Below are positions 1 to 13,500 of a DNA stretch of 64,000 nucleotides, one piece after another. The stretch spans positions 6,841,810 through 6,905,809 of the forward strand of contig CM041197.1 in the NCBI GenBank assembly GCA_023078555.1. The letters run 5' to 3'. How positions within the stretch are numbered: the stretch's first letter is position 1; every line of letters starts with the position of its first letter. The position numbers and the translations under genes were made by a program. A model generated the notes under the pieces. It was not told where the DNA came from. It did no database searches and worked only from the letters and a program-made list of their open reading frames with translations. Source of the DNA: Ulva prolifera (taxonomy: Eukaryota; Chlorophyta; Ulvophyceae; Ulvales; Ulvaceae).

Positions 1-3000
1 GACATAGGTGTGTGTGACCTTTGCGCACGTTCGTTAAGAGCAACATGCTTCCCTGTCACCTTGAAGTCGAAAAGTTCACAGGTGCTGAATATGTAATGTA
101 TTGGCTCATCGAGAAAAGTTTTCCCACACGTAAAAGTTGAGTGCTTTACTACAACACACTTAACACAAGCCATAGGTGTGTGTGACCTTTGCGCACGTCC
201 ATTGACGAGCAACCGGCTTCCCTGTCACCTAGTAGTTGAAAAGTTCACAGGCGCTGTATATGGCATGCATTTACTCAGCGAGAAGAGAATTCGACACATT
301 GGATCAGAGCACTTCTCTAGAAAACACTTATCACAAGACATAGGTGTGTGTGACCTTTGCGCACGTTCGTAAAGAGCAACATGCTTCCCTGTCACCTTGA
401 AGTCGAAAAGTTCACAGGTGATGAATATGTAATGTATTGGCTCATCTAGAAAGGTTTTTCCACACGTTGAAGTTGATCGCTTTACTACAACACACGCTAC
501 ACATAACATAGGTGTGTGGGACCTTTGCGCACGTCCGTTAAAGCGCAACCGGCTTCCCTGTCACCTAAAAGTTGAAAAGTTCACAGGTGCTGAACATGTA
601 ATGTATTGGCTCATCGAGAAAAGATTTTCCACACGTCGAAGTTGAGTGCTTTACTACAACACACTTAACACAAGCCATAGGCGTGTGTGACCTTTGCGCA
701 CGTCCGTTGACGAGCAACCGGCTTCCCTGTCACCTAGTAGTTGAAAAGTTCACAGGCGCTGTATATGGCATGCATTTACTCAGCGAGAAGAGAATTCGAC
801 ACATTGGATCAGAGCACTACTCTAGAAAACACTTATCACAAGACATAGGTGTGTGTGACCTTTGCGCACGTCCGTTAAGAGCAACAAACTTCCCTGTCAC
901 CTTGAAGTTGAAAAGTTCACAGGTGATGAATATGTAATGTATTGGCTCATCGAGAAAAGATTTTCCACACGTCGAAGTTGAGTGCTTTACTACAACACTC
1001 TCTTCACATGACATAGGTTTGTGTGACCTTTGCGCACGTCCGTTAAAGCGCAACCGGCTTCCCTGTCACCTAGTAGTTGAAAAGTTCACAGGTGCTGAAT
1101 ATGTAATGTATTGGCTCATCGAGAAAAGATTTTCCACACGTCGAAGTTGAGTGCTTTACTACAACACACTTAACACAAGCCATAGGCGTGTGTGACCTTT
1201 GCGCACGTCCGTTAAAGCGCAACCGGCTTCCCTGTCACCTAGTAGTAGAAAAGTTCATAGGTGCTGAATATGTAATGTATTGGCTCATCGAGAAAAGATT
1301 TTCCACACGTCGAAGTTGAGTGCTTTACTACAACACACTTAACACAAGCCATAGGCGTGTGTGACCTTTGCGCACGTCCGTTGACGAGCAACCGGCTTCC
1401 CTGTCACCTAGTAGTTGAAAAGTTCACAGGCGCTGTATATGGCATGCATTTACTCAGCGAGAAGAGAATTCGACACATTGGATCAGAGCACTACTCTAGA
1501 AAACAATTATCACAAGACATAGGTGTGTGTGACCTTTGCGCACGTCCGTTAAGAGCAACATGCTTCCCTGTCACCTTGAAGTCGAAAAGTTCACAGGTGA
1601 TGAATATGTAATGTATTGGCTCATCTAGAAAGGTTTTTCCACACGTTGAAGTTGATTGCTTTACTACAACACACTTAACACAAGCCATAGGTGTGTGTGA
1701 CCTTTGCGCACGTCCATTGACGAGCAACCGGCTTCCCTGTCACCTAGTAGTTGAAAAGTTCACAGGCGCTGTATATGGCATGCATTTACTCAGCGAGAAG
1801 AGAATTCGACACATTGGATCAGAGCACTTCTCTAGAAAACACTTATCACAAGACATAGGTGTGTGTGACCTTTGCGCACGTTCGTTAAGAGCAACATGCT
1901 TCCCTGTCACCTTGAAGTCGAAAAGTTCACAGGTGATGAATATGTAATGTATTGGCTCATCTAGAAAGGTTTTTCCACACGTTGAAGTTGATTGCTTTAC
2001 TACAACACACTCTACACATGACATAGGTGTGTGTGACCTTTGCGCACGTCCGTTCAAGCGCAACCGGCTTCCCCGTCACCTAGAAGTTGCAAAGTTCACA
2101 GGTGCTGAATATGTAATGTATTGGCTCATCGAGAAAAGATTTTCCACACGTCGAAGTTGAGTGCTTTACTACAACACACTCCACACATGACATAGGTGTG
2201 TGTGACCTTTGCGCACGTCCGTTAAAGAGCAACCGGCTTCCATGTCACCGAAAAAGTTTAAAAGTTCGCAGGTGCTGAATATGTAATGTATTGGCTCATC
2301 GAGAAAGATTTTCCACACTTCGAAGTTGAGTGCTTTACTACAACATACTCCACACATAACATAGGTGTGTGTGACCTTTGCGCACGTCCGTTAAGAGCAA
2401 CATGCTTCCCTGTCACCTTGAAGTCGAAAAGTTCACAGGTGCTGAATATGTAATGTATTGGCTCATCGAGAAAAGTTTTTCCACACGTCGAAGTTGAGTG
2501 CTTTACTACAACACACTCTACACATGACATAGGTGTGTGTGACCTTTGCGCACGTCCGTTCAAGCGCAACCGGCTTCCCCGTCACCTAAAAGTTGAAAAG
2601 TTCACAGGCGCTGTATATGGCATGCATTTACTCAGCGAGAAGAGAATTCGACACATTGGATCAGAGCACTACTCTAGAAAACAATTATCACAAGACATAG
2701 GTGTGTGTGACCTTTGCGCACGTCCGTTAAGAGCAACATGCTTCCCTGTCACCTTGAAGTCGAAAAGTTCACAGGTGCTGAATATGTAATGTATTGGCTC
2801 ATCGAGAAAAGATTTTCCACACGTCGAAGTTGAGTGCTTTACTACAACACTCTCATCACATGACATAGGTGTGTGTGACCTTTGCACACGTCCGTTAAAG
2901 CGCAACCGGCTTCCCTGTCACCTAGAAGTTGCAAAGTTCGCAGGTGCTGAATATGTAATGTATTGGCTCATCGAGAAAAGATTTTCCACACTTCGAAGTT

Positions 3001-6000
3001 GAGTGCTTTACTACAACATACTCCACACATAACATAGGTGTGTGTGACCTTTGCGCACGTCCGTTAAGAGCAACATGCTTCCCTGTCACCTTGAAGTCGA
3101 AAAGTTCACAGGTGCTGAATATGTAATGTATTGGCTCATCGAGAAAAGATTTTCCACACGTCGAAGTTGAGTGCTTTACTACAACACTCTCATCACATGA
3201 CATAGGTGTGTGTGACCTTTGCGCACGTCCGTTAAAGCGCAACCGGCTTCCCTGTCACCTAGAAGTTGCAAAGTTCACAGGTGCTGAATATGTAATGTAT
3301 TGGCTCATCGAGAAATGATTTTCCACACGTCGAAGTTGAGTGCTTTACTACAACACACTCCACACATGACATATGTGTGTGTGACCTTTGCGCACGTCCG
3401 TTAAAGAGCAACCGGCTTCCATGTCACCGAAAAAGTTTAAAAGTTCGCAGGTGCTGAATATGTAATGTATTGGCTCATCGAGAAAAGATTTTCCACACTT
3501 CGAAGTTGAGTGCTTTACTACAACATACTCCACACATAACATAGGTGTGTGTGACCTTTGCGCAGGTCCGTTAAGAGCAACATGCTTCCCTGTCACCTTG
3601 AAGTCGAAAAGTTCACAGGTGCTGAATATGTAATGTATTGGCTCATCGAGAAAAGTTTTTCCACACGTCGAAGTTGAGTGCTTTACTACAACACACTCTA
3701 CACATGACATAGGTGTGTGTGACCTTTGCGCACGTCCGTTAAAGCGCAACCGGCTTCCCTGTCACCTAGTAGTAGAAAAGTTCATAGGTGCTGAATATGA
3801 AATGTATTGGCTCATCGAGAAAAGATTTTCCACACGTCGAAGTTGAGTGCTTTACTACAACACACTTAACACCAGCCATAGGCGTGTGTGACCTTTGCGC
3901 ACGTCCGTTGACGAGCAACCGGCTTCCCTGTCACCTAGTAGTTGAAAAGTTCACAGGCGCTGTATATGGCATGCATTTACTCAGCGAGAAGAGAATTCGA
4001 CACATTGGATCAGAGCACTTCTCTAGAAAACACTTATCACAAGACATAGGTGTGTGTGACCTTTGCGCACGTTCGTTAAGAGCAACATGCTTCCCTGTCA
4101 CCTTGAAGTCGAAAAGTTCACAGGTGATGAATATGTAATGTATTGGCTCATCTAGAAAGGTTTTTCCACACGTTGAAGTTGATTGCTTTACTACAACACA
4201 CGCTACACATGACAAAGGTGTGTGGGACCTTTGCGCACGTCCGTTAAAGCGCAACCGGCTTCCCTGTCACCTAAAAGTTGAAAAGTTCACAGGTGCTGAA
4301 CATGTAATGTATTGGCTCATCGAGAAAAGATTTTCCACACGTCGAAGTTGAGTGCTTTACTACAACACACTTAACACAAGCCATAGGCGTGTGTGACCTT
4401 TGCGCACGTCAGTTGACGAGCAACCGGCTTCCCTGTCACCTAGTAGTTGAAAAGTTCACAGGCGCTGTATATGGCATGCATTTACTCAGCGAGAAGAGAA
4501 TTCGACACATTGGATCAGAGCACTACTCTAGAAAACACTTATCACAAGACATAGGTGTGTGTGACCTTTGCGCACGTCCGTTGACGAGCAACCGGCTTCC
4601 ATGTCACCTTGAAGTCGAAAAGTTCACAGGTGCTGAATATGTAATGTATTGGCTCATCGAGAAAAGTTTTTCCACACGTCGAAGTTGAGTGCTTTACTAC
4701 AACACACTCTACACATGACATAGGTGTGTGTGACCTTTGCGCACGTCCGTTAAAGCGCAACCGGCTTCCCTGTCACCTAAAAGTTGAAAAGTTCACAGGT
4801 GCTGAATATGTAATGTATTGGCTCATCGAGAAAAGTTTTTCCACACGTCGAAGTTGAGTGCTTTACTACAACACACTCTACACATGACATAGGTGTGTGT
4901 AACCTTTGCGCACGTCCGTTAAAGCGCAACCGGCTTCCCGGTCACCTAGTAGTAGAAAAGTTCATAGGTGCTGAATATGAAATGTATTGGCTCATCGAGA
5001 AAAGATTTTCCACACGTCGAAGTTGAGTGCTTTACTACAACACACTCTACACATGACATAGGTGTGTGTAACCTTTGCGCACGTCCGTTAAAGCGCAACC
5101 GGCTTCCCGGTCACCTAGTAGTAGAAAAGTTCATAGGTGCTGAATATGAAATGTATTGGCTCATCGAGAAAAGATTTTCCACACGTCGAAGTTGAGTGCT
5201 TTACTACAACACACTTAACACAAGCCATAGGCGTGTGTGACCTTTGCGCACGCCCGTTGACGAGCAACCGGCTTCCCTGTCACCTAGTAGTTGAAAAGTT
5301 CACAGGCGCTGTATATGGCATGCATTTACTCAGCGAGAAGAGAATTCGACACATTGGATCAGAGCACTACTCTAGAAAACACTTATCACAAGACATAGGT
5401 GTGTGTGACCTTTGCGCACGTCCGTTGACGAGCAACCGGCTTCCATGTCACCTTGAAGTCGAAAAGTTCACAGGTGCTGAATATGTAATGTATTGGCTCA
5501 TCGAGAAAAGTTTTTCCACACGTCGAAGTTGAGTGCTTTACTACAACACACTCTACACATGACATAGGTGTGTGTGACCTTTGCGCACGTCCGTTAAAGC
5601 GCAACCGGCTTCCCTGTCACCTAAAAGTTGAAAAGTTCACAGGTGCTGAATATGTAATGTATTGGCTCATCGAGAAAAGTTTTTCCACACGTCGAAGTTG
5701 AGTGCTTTACTACAACACACTCTACACATGACATAGGTGTGTGTAACCTTTGCGCACGTCCGTTAAAGCGCAACCGGCTTCCCGGTCACCTAGTAGTAGA
5801 AAAGTTCATAGGTGCTGAATATGAAATGTATTGGCTCATCGAGAAAAGATTTTCCACACGTCGAAGTTGAGTGCTTTACTACAACACACTTAACACAAGC
5901 CATAGGCGTGTGTGACCTTTGCGCACGCCCGTTGACGAGCAACCGGCTTCCCTGTCACCTAGTAGTTGAAAAGTTCACAGGCGCTGTATATGGCATGCAT

Positions 6001-9000
6001 TTACTCAGCGAGAAGAGAATTCGACACATTGGATCAGAGCACTTCTCTAGAAAACACTTATCACAAGACATAGGTGTGTGTGACCTTTGCGCACGTCCGT
6101 TAAGAGCAACAAACTTCCCTGTCACCTTGAAGTTGAAAAGTTCACAGGTGATGAATATGTAATGTATTGGCTCATCGAGAAAAGATTTTCCACACGTCGA
6201 AGTTGAGTGCTTTACTACAACACTCTCTTCACATGACATAGGTTTGTGTGACCTTTGCGCACGTCCGTTAAAGCGCAACCGGCTTCCCTGTCACCTAGTA
6301 GTTGAAAAGTTCACAGGTGCTGAATATGTAATGTATTGGCTCATCGAGAAAAGATTTTCCACACGTCGAAGTTGAGTGCTTTACTACAACACACTTAACA
6401 CAAGCCATAGGCGTGTGTGACCTTTGCGCACGTCCGTTGACGAGCAACCGGCTTCCCTGTCACCTAGTAGTTGAAAAGTTCACAGGCGCTGTATATGGCA
6501 TGCATTTACTCAGCGAGAAGAGAATTCGACACATTGGATCAGAGCACTACTCTAGAAAACAATTATCACAAGACATAGGTGTGTGTGACCTTTGCGCACG
6601 TCCGTTAAGAGCAACATGCTTCCCTGTCACCTTGAAGTCGAAAAGTTCACAGGTGCTGAATATGTAATGTATTGGCTCATCGAGAAAAGATTTTCCACAC
6701 GTCGAAGTTGAGTGCTTTACTACAACACTCTCATCACATGACATAGGTGTGTGTGACCTTTGCACACGTCCGTTAAAGCGCAACCGGCTTCCCTGTCACC
6801 TAGAAGTTGCAAAGTTCGCAGGTGCTGAATATGTAATGTATTGGCTCATCGAGAAAAGATTTTCCACACTTCGAAGTTGAGTGCTTTACTACAACATACT
6901 CCACACATAACATAGGTGTGTGTGACCTTTGCGCACGTCCGTTAAGAGCAACATGCTTCCCTGTCACCTTGAAGTCGAAAAGTTCACAGGTGCTGAATAT
7001 GTAATGTATTGGCTCATCGAGAAAAGATTTTCCACACGTCGAAGTTGAGTGCTTTACTACAACACACTTAACACAAGCCATAGGCGTGTGTGACCTTTGC
7101 ACACGTCCGTTAAAGCGCAACCGGCTTCCCTGTCACCTAGAAGTTGCAAAGTTCGCAGGTGCTGAATATGTAATGTATTGGCTCATCGAGAAAAGATTTT
7201 CCACACTTCGAAGTTGAGTGCTTTACTACAACATACTCCACACATAACATAGGTGTGTGTGACCTTTGCGCACGTCCGTTAAGAGCAACATGCTTCCCTG
7301 TCACCTTGAAGTCGAAAAGTTCACAGGTGCTGAATATGTAATGTATTGGCTCATCGAGAAAAGTTTTTCCACACGTCGAAGTTGAGTGCTTTACTACAAC
7401 ACACTTAACACAAGCCATAGGCGTGTGTGACCTTTGCACACGTCCGTTAAAGCGCAACCGGCTTCCCTGTCACCTAGAAGTTGCAAAGTTCGCAGGTGCT
7501 GAATATGTAATGTATTGGCTCATCGAGAAAAGATTTTCCACACTTCGAAGTTGAGTGCTTTACTACAACATACTCCACACATAACATAGGTGTGTGTGAC
7601 CTTTGCGCACGTCCGTTGACGAGCAACCGGCTTCCATGTCACCTTGAAGTCGAAAAGTTCACAGGTGCTGAATATGTAATGTATTGGCTCATCGAGAAAA
7701 GTTTTTCCACACGTCGAAGTTGAGTGCTTTACTACAACACACTCTACACATGACATAGGTGTGTGTGACCTTTGCGCACGTCCGTTAAAGCGCAACCGGC
7801 TTCCCTGTCACCTAAAAGTTGAAAAGTTCACAGGTGCTGAATATGTAATGTATTGGCTCATCGAGAAAAGTTTTTCCACACGTCGAAGTTGAGTGCTTTA
7901 CTACAACACACTCTACACATGACATAGGTGTGTGTAACCTTTGCGCACGTCCGTTAAAGCGCAACCGGCTTCCCGGTCACCTAGTAGTAGAAAAGTTCAT
8001 AGGTGCTGAATATGAAATGTATTGGCTCATCGAGAAAAGATTTTCCACACGTCGAAGTTGAGTGCTTTACTACAACACACTTAACACAAGCCATAGGCGT
8101 GTGTGACCTTTGCGCACGCCCGTTGACGAGCAACCGGCTTCCCTGTCACCTAGTAGTTGAAAAGTTCACAGGCGCTGTATATGGCATGCATTTACTCAGC
8201 GAGAAGAGAATTCGACACATTGGATCAGAGCACTTCTCTAGAAAACACTTATCACAAGACATAGGTGTTTGTGACCTTTGCGCACGTCCGTTAAGAGCAA
8301 CAAACTTCCCTGTCACCTTGAAGTTGAAAAGTTCACAGGTGATGAATATGTAATGTATTGGCTCATCGAGAAAAGATTTTCCACACGTCGAAGTTGAGTG
8401 CTTTACTACAACACTCTCTTCACATGACATAGGTTTGTGTGACCTTTGCGCACGTCCGTTAAAGCGCAACCGGCTTCCCTGTCACCTAGTAGTTGAAAAG
8501 TTCACAGGTGCTGAATATGTAATGTATTGGCTCATCGAGAAAAGATTTTCCACACGTCGAAGTTGAGTGCTTTACTACAACACACTTAACACAAGCCATA
8601 GGCGTGTGTGACCTTTGCGCACGTCCGTTGACGAGCAACCGGCTTCCCTGTCACCTAGTAGTTGAAAAGTTCACAGGCGCTGTATATGGCATGCATTTAC
8701 TCAGCGAGAAGAGAATTCGACACATTGGATCAGAGCACTACTCTAGAAAACAATTATCACAAGACATAGGTGTGTGTGACCTTTGCGCACGTCCGTTAAG
8801 AGCAACATGCTTCCCTGTCACCTTGAAGTCGAAAAGTTCACAGGTGCTGAATATGTAATGTATTGGCTCATCGAGAAAAGATTTTCCACACGTCGAAGTT
8901 GAGTGCTTTACTACAACACTCTCATCACATGACATAGGTGTGTGTGACCTTTGCACACGTCCGTTAAAGCGCAACCGGCTTCCCTGTCACCTAAAAGTTG

Positions 9001-9194
9001 AAAAGTTCACAGGTGCTGAATATGTAATGTATTGGCTCATCGAGAAAAGTTTTTCCACACGTCGAAGTTGAGTGCTTTACTACAACACACTCTACACATG
9101 ACATAGGTGTGTGTAACCTTTGCGCACGTCCGTTAAAGCGCAACCGGCTTCCCGGTCACCTAGTAGTAGAAAAGTTCATAGGTGCTGAATATGA

Positions 9195-10914
9195 AATGTA
9201 TTGGCTCATCGAGAAAAGATTTTCCACACGTCGAAGTTGAGTGATTTACTACAACACACTTAACACAAGCCATAGGCGTGTGTGACCTTTGCGCACGTCC
9301 GTTGACGAGCAACCGGCTTCCCTGTCACCTAGTAGTTGAAAAGTTCACAGGCGCTGTATATGGCATGCATTTACTCAGCGAGAAGAGAATTCGACACATT
9401 GGATCAGAGCACTACTCTAGAAAACACTTATCACAAGACATAGGTGTGTGTGACCTTTGCGCACGTCCGTTGACGAGCAACCGGCTTCCATGTCACCTTG
9501 AAGTCGAAAAGTTCACAGGTGCTGAATATGTAATGTATTGGCTCATCGAGAAAAGTTTTTCCACACGTCGAAGTTGAGTGCTTTACTACAACACACTCTA
9601 CACATGACATAGGTGTGTGTGACCTTTGCGCACGTCCGTTAAAGCGCAACCGGCTTCCCTGTCACCTAAAAGTTGAAAAGTTCACAGGTGCTGAATATGT
9701 AATGTATTGGCTCATCGAGAAAAGTTTTTCCACACGTCGAAGTTGAGTGCTTTACTACAACACACTCTACACATGACATAGGTGTGTGTAACCTTTGCGC
9801 ACGTCCGTTAAAGCGCAACCGGCTTCCCGGTCACCTAGTAGTAGAAAAGTTCATAGGTGCTGAATATGAAATGTATTGGCTCATCGAGAAAAGATTTTCC
9901 ACACGTCGAAGTTGAGTGCTTTACTACAACACACTTAACACAAGCCATAGGCGTGTGTGACCTTTGCGCACGCCCGTTGACGAGCAACCGGCTTCCCTGT
10001 CACCTAGTAGTTGAAAAGTTCACAGGCGCTGTATATGGCATGCATTTACTCAGCGAGAAGAGAATTCGACACATTGGATCAGAGCACTTCTCTAGAAAAC
10101 ACTTATCACAAGACATAGGTGTTTGTGACCTTTGCGCACGTCCGTTAAGAGCAACAAACTTCCCTGTCACCTTGAAGTTGAAAAGTTCACAGGTGATGAA
10201 TATGTAATGTATTGGCTCATCGAGAAAAGATTTTCCACACGTCGAAGTTGAGTGCTTTACTACAACACTCTCTTCACATGACATAGGTTTGTGTGACCTT
10301 TGCGCACGTCCGTTAAAGCGCAACCGGCTTCCCTGTCACCTAGTAGTTGAAAAGTTCACAGGTGCTGAATATGTAATGTATTGGCTCATCGAGAAAAGAT
10401 TTTCCACACGTCGAAGTTGAGTGCTTTACTACAACACACTTAACACAAGCCATAGGCGTGTGTGACCTTTGCGCACGTCCGTTGACGAGCAACCGGCTTC
10501 CCTGTCACCTAGTAGTTGAAAAGTTCACAGGCGCTGTATATGGCATGCATTTACTCAGCGAGAAGAGAATTCGACACATTGGATCAGAGCACTACTCTAG
10601 AAAACAATTATCACAAGACATAGGTGTGTGTGACCTTTGCGCACGTCCGTTAAGAGCAACATGCTTCCCTGTCACCTTGAAGTCGAAAAGTTCACAGGTG
10701 CTGAATATGTAATGTATTGGCTCATCGAGAAAAGATTTTCCACACGTCGAAGTTGAGTGCTTTACTACAACACTCTCATCACATGACATAGGTGTGTGTG
10801 ACCTTTGCACACGTCCGTTAAAGCGCAACCGGCTTCCCTGTCACCTAGAAGTTGCAAAGTTCGCAGGTGCTGAATATGTAATGTATTGGCTCATCGAGAA
10901 AAGATTTTCCACAC
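9195..10914. repeat. Higher-order block of satellite A, copy 1 (partner 13501-15220)
   Basis: This 1,720-bp block recurs at 13501-15220 with a constant offset of 4,306 bp. Both copies share a private variant, GAGTGATTT instead of GAGTGCTTT (around 9240 and 13546), and the same order of ordinary and A' monomers. I found no difference in the stretches I compared. At the left edge the copies diverge at 9194/13500. At the right edge they diverge at 10915/15221, where this copy has a T and the partner a G. The block indicates a recent multi-monomer duplication. Confidence 0.75.
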
Positions 10915-13070
10915 TTCGAAGTTGAGTGCTTTACTACAACATACTCCACACATAACATAGGTGTGTGTGACCTTTGCGCACGTCCGTTAAGAGCAACATG
11001 CTTCCCTGTCACCTTGAAGTCGAAAAGTTCACAGGTGCTGAATATGTAATGTATTGGCTCATCGAGAAAAGATTTTCCACACGTCGAAGTTGAGTGCTTT
11101 ACTACAACACACTTAACACAAGCCATAGGCGTGTGTGACCTTTGCACACGTCCGTTAAAGCGCAACCGGCTTCCCTGTCACCTAGAAGTTGCAAAGTTCG
11201 CAGGTGCTGAATATGTAATGTATTGGCTCATCGAGAAAAGATTTTCCACACTTCGAAGTTGAGTGCTTTACTACAACATACTCCACACATAACATAGGTG
11301 TGTGTGACCTTTGCGCACGTCCGTTGACGAGCAACCGGCTTCCATGTCACCTTGAAGTCGAAAAGTTCACAGGTGCTGAATATGTAATGTATTGGCTCAT
11401 CGAGAAAAGTTTTTCCACACGTCGAAGTTGAGTGCTTTACTACAACACACTCTACACATGACATAGGTGTGTGTGACCTTTGCGCACGTCCGTTAAAGCG
11501 CAACCGGCTTCCCTGTCACCTAAAAGTTGAAAAGTTCACAGGTGCTGAATATGTAATGTATTGGCTCATCGAGAAAAGTTTTTCCACACGTCGAAGTTGA
11601 GTGCTTTACTACAACACACTCTACACATGACATAGGTGTGTGTAACCTTTGCGCACGTCCGTTAAAGCGCAACCGGCTTCCCGGTCACCTAGTAGTAGAA
11701 AAGTTCATAGGTGCTGAATATGAAATGTATTGGCTCATCGAGAAAAGATTTTCCACACGTCGAAGTTGAGTGCTTTACTACAACACACTTAACACAAGCC
11801 ATAGGCGTGTGTGACCTTTGCGCACGCCCGTTGACGAGCAACCGGCTTCCCTGTCACCTAGTAGTTGAAAAGTTCACAGGCGCTGTATATGGCATGCATT
11901 TACTCAGCGAGAAGAGAATTCGACACATTGGATCAGAGCACTTCTCTAGAAAACACTTATCACAAGACATAGGTGTGTGTGACCTTTGCGCACGTTCGTT
12001 AAGAGCAACATGCTTCCCTGTCACCTTGAAGTCGAAAAGTTCACAGGTGATGAATATGTAATGTATTGGCTCATCTAGAAAGGTTTTTCCACACGTTGAA
12101 GTTGATTGCTTTACTACAACACACGCTACACATGACATAGGTGTGTGGGACCTTTGCGCACGTCCGTTAAAGCGCAACCGGCTTCCCTGTCACCTAAAAG
12201 TTGAAAAGTTCACAGGTGCTGAACATGTAATGTATTGGCTCATCGAGAAAAGATTTTCCACACGTCGAAGTTGAGTGCTTTACTACAACACACTTAACAC
12301 AAGCCATAGGCGTGTGTGACCTTTGCGCACGTCCGTTGACGAGCAACCGGCTTCCCTGTCACCTAGTAGTTGAAAAGTTCACAGGCGCTGTATATGGCAT
12401 GCATTTACTCAGCGAGAAGAGAATTCGACACATTGGATCAGAGCACTACTCTAGAAAACACTTATCACAAGACATAGGTGTGTGTGACCTTTGCGCACGT
12501 CCGTTAAGAGCAACAAACTTCCCTGTCACCTTGAAGTTGAAAAGTTCACAGGTGATGAATATGTAATGTATTGGCTCATCGAGAAAAGATTTTCCACACG
12601 TCGAAGTTGAGTGCTTTACTACAACACTTTCTTCACATGACATAGGTGTGTGTGACCTTTGCGCACGTCCGTTAAAGCGCAACCGGCTTCCCTGTCACCT
12701 AGTAGTTGAAAAGTTCACAGGTGCTGAACATGTAATGTATTGGCTCATCGAGAAAAGATTTTCCACACGTCGAAGTTGAGTGCTTTACTACAACACACTT
12801 AACACAAGCCATAGGCGTGTGTGACCTTTGCGCACGTCCGTTGACGAGCAACCGGCTTCCCTGTCACCTAGTAGTTGAAAAGTTCACAGGCGCTGTATAT
12901 GGCATGCATTTACTCAGCGAGAAGAGAATTCGACACATTGGATCAGAGCACTACTCTAGAAAACAATTATCACAAGACATAGGTGTGTGTGACCTTTGCG
13001 CACGTCCGTTGACGAGCAACAAACTTCCATGTCACCGAAAAGTTTAAAAGTTCACAGGTGCTGAATATGT

Positions 13071-13228
13071 AGTGTGTTGTAGTAAAGCACTCAACTTCGA
13101 CGTGTGGAAAATCTTTTCTCGATGAGCCAATACACTACATATTCAGCACGTGCTGAATATGTAGTGTATTGGCTCATCGAGAAAAGATTTTCCACACGTC
13201 GAAGTTGAGTGCTTTACTACAACACACT
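13071..13228. repeat. Perfect 158-bp palindrome (inverted satellite A dimer)
   Basis: The arms 13071-13149 and 13150-13228 are exact reverse complements over 79 bp with no spacer; I checked them base by base. The centre is CAGCAC/GTGCTG. The left arm is the only reverse-orientation piece of satellite A seen in the window. It covers the monomer from GTGCTGAATATGTAGTGT to the ACAACACACT end. The same GTGCTGAATATGTAGTGT segment also lies in forward orientation just to the left (13058-13075). The order is therefore forward, reverse, forward. As single strand it would form a near loopless hairpin. A template-switch (snap-back) replication event fits; a read or assembly artefact must also be considered. 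Confidence 0.93.
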
Positions 13229-13500
13229 CCACACATAACATAGGTGTGTGTGACCTTTGCGCACGTCCGTTGACGAGCAACCGGCTTCCATGTCACCTTG
13301 AAGTCGAAAAGTTCACAGGTGCTGAATATGTAATGTATTGGCTCATCGAGAAAAGTTTTTCCACACGTCGAAGTTGAGTGCTTTACTACAACACACTCTA
13401 CACATGACATAGGTGTGTGTAACCTTTGCGCACGTCCGTTAAAGCGCAACCGGCTTCCCGGTCACCTAGTAGTAGAAAAGTTCATAGGTGCTGAACATGT

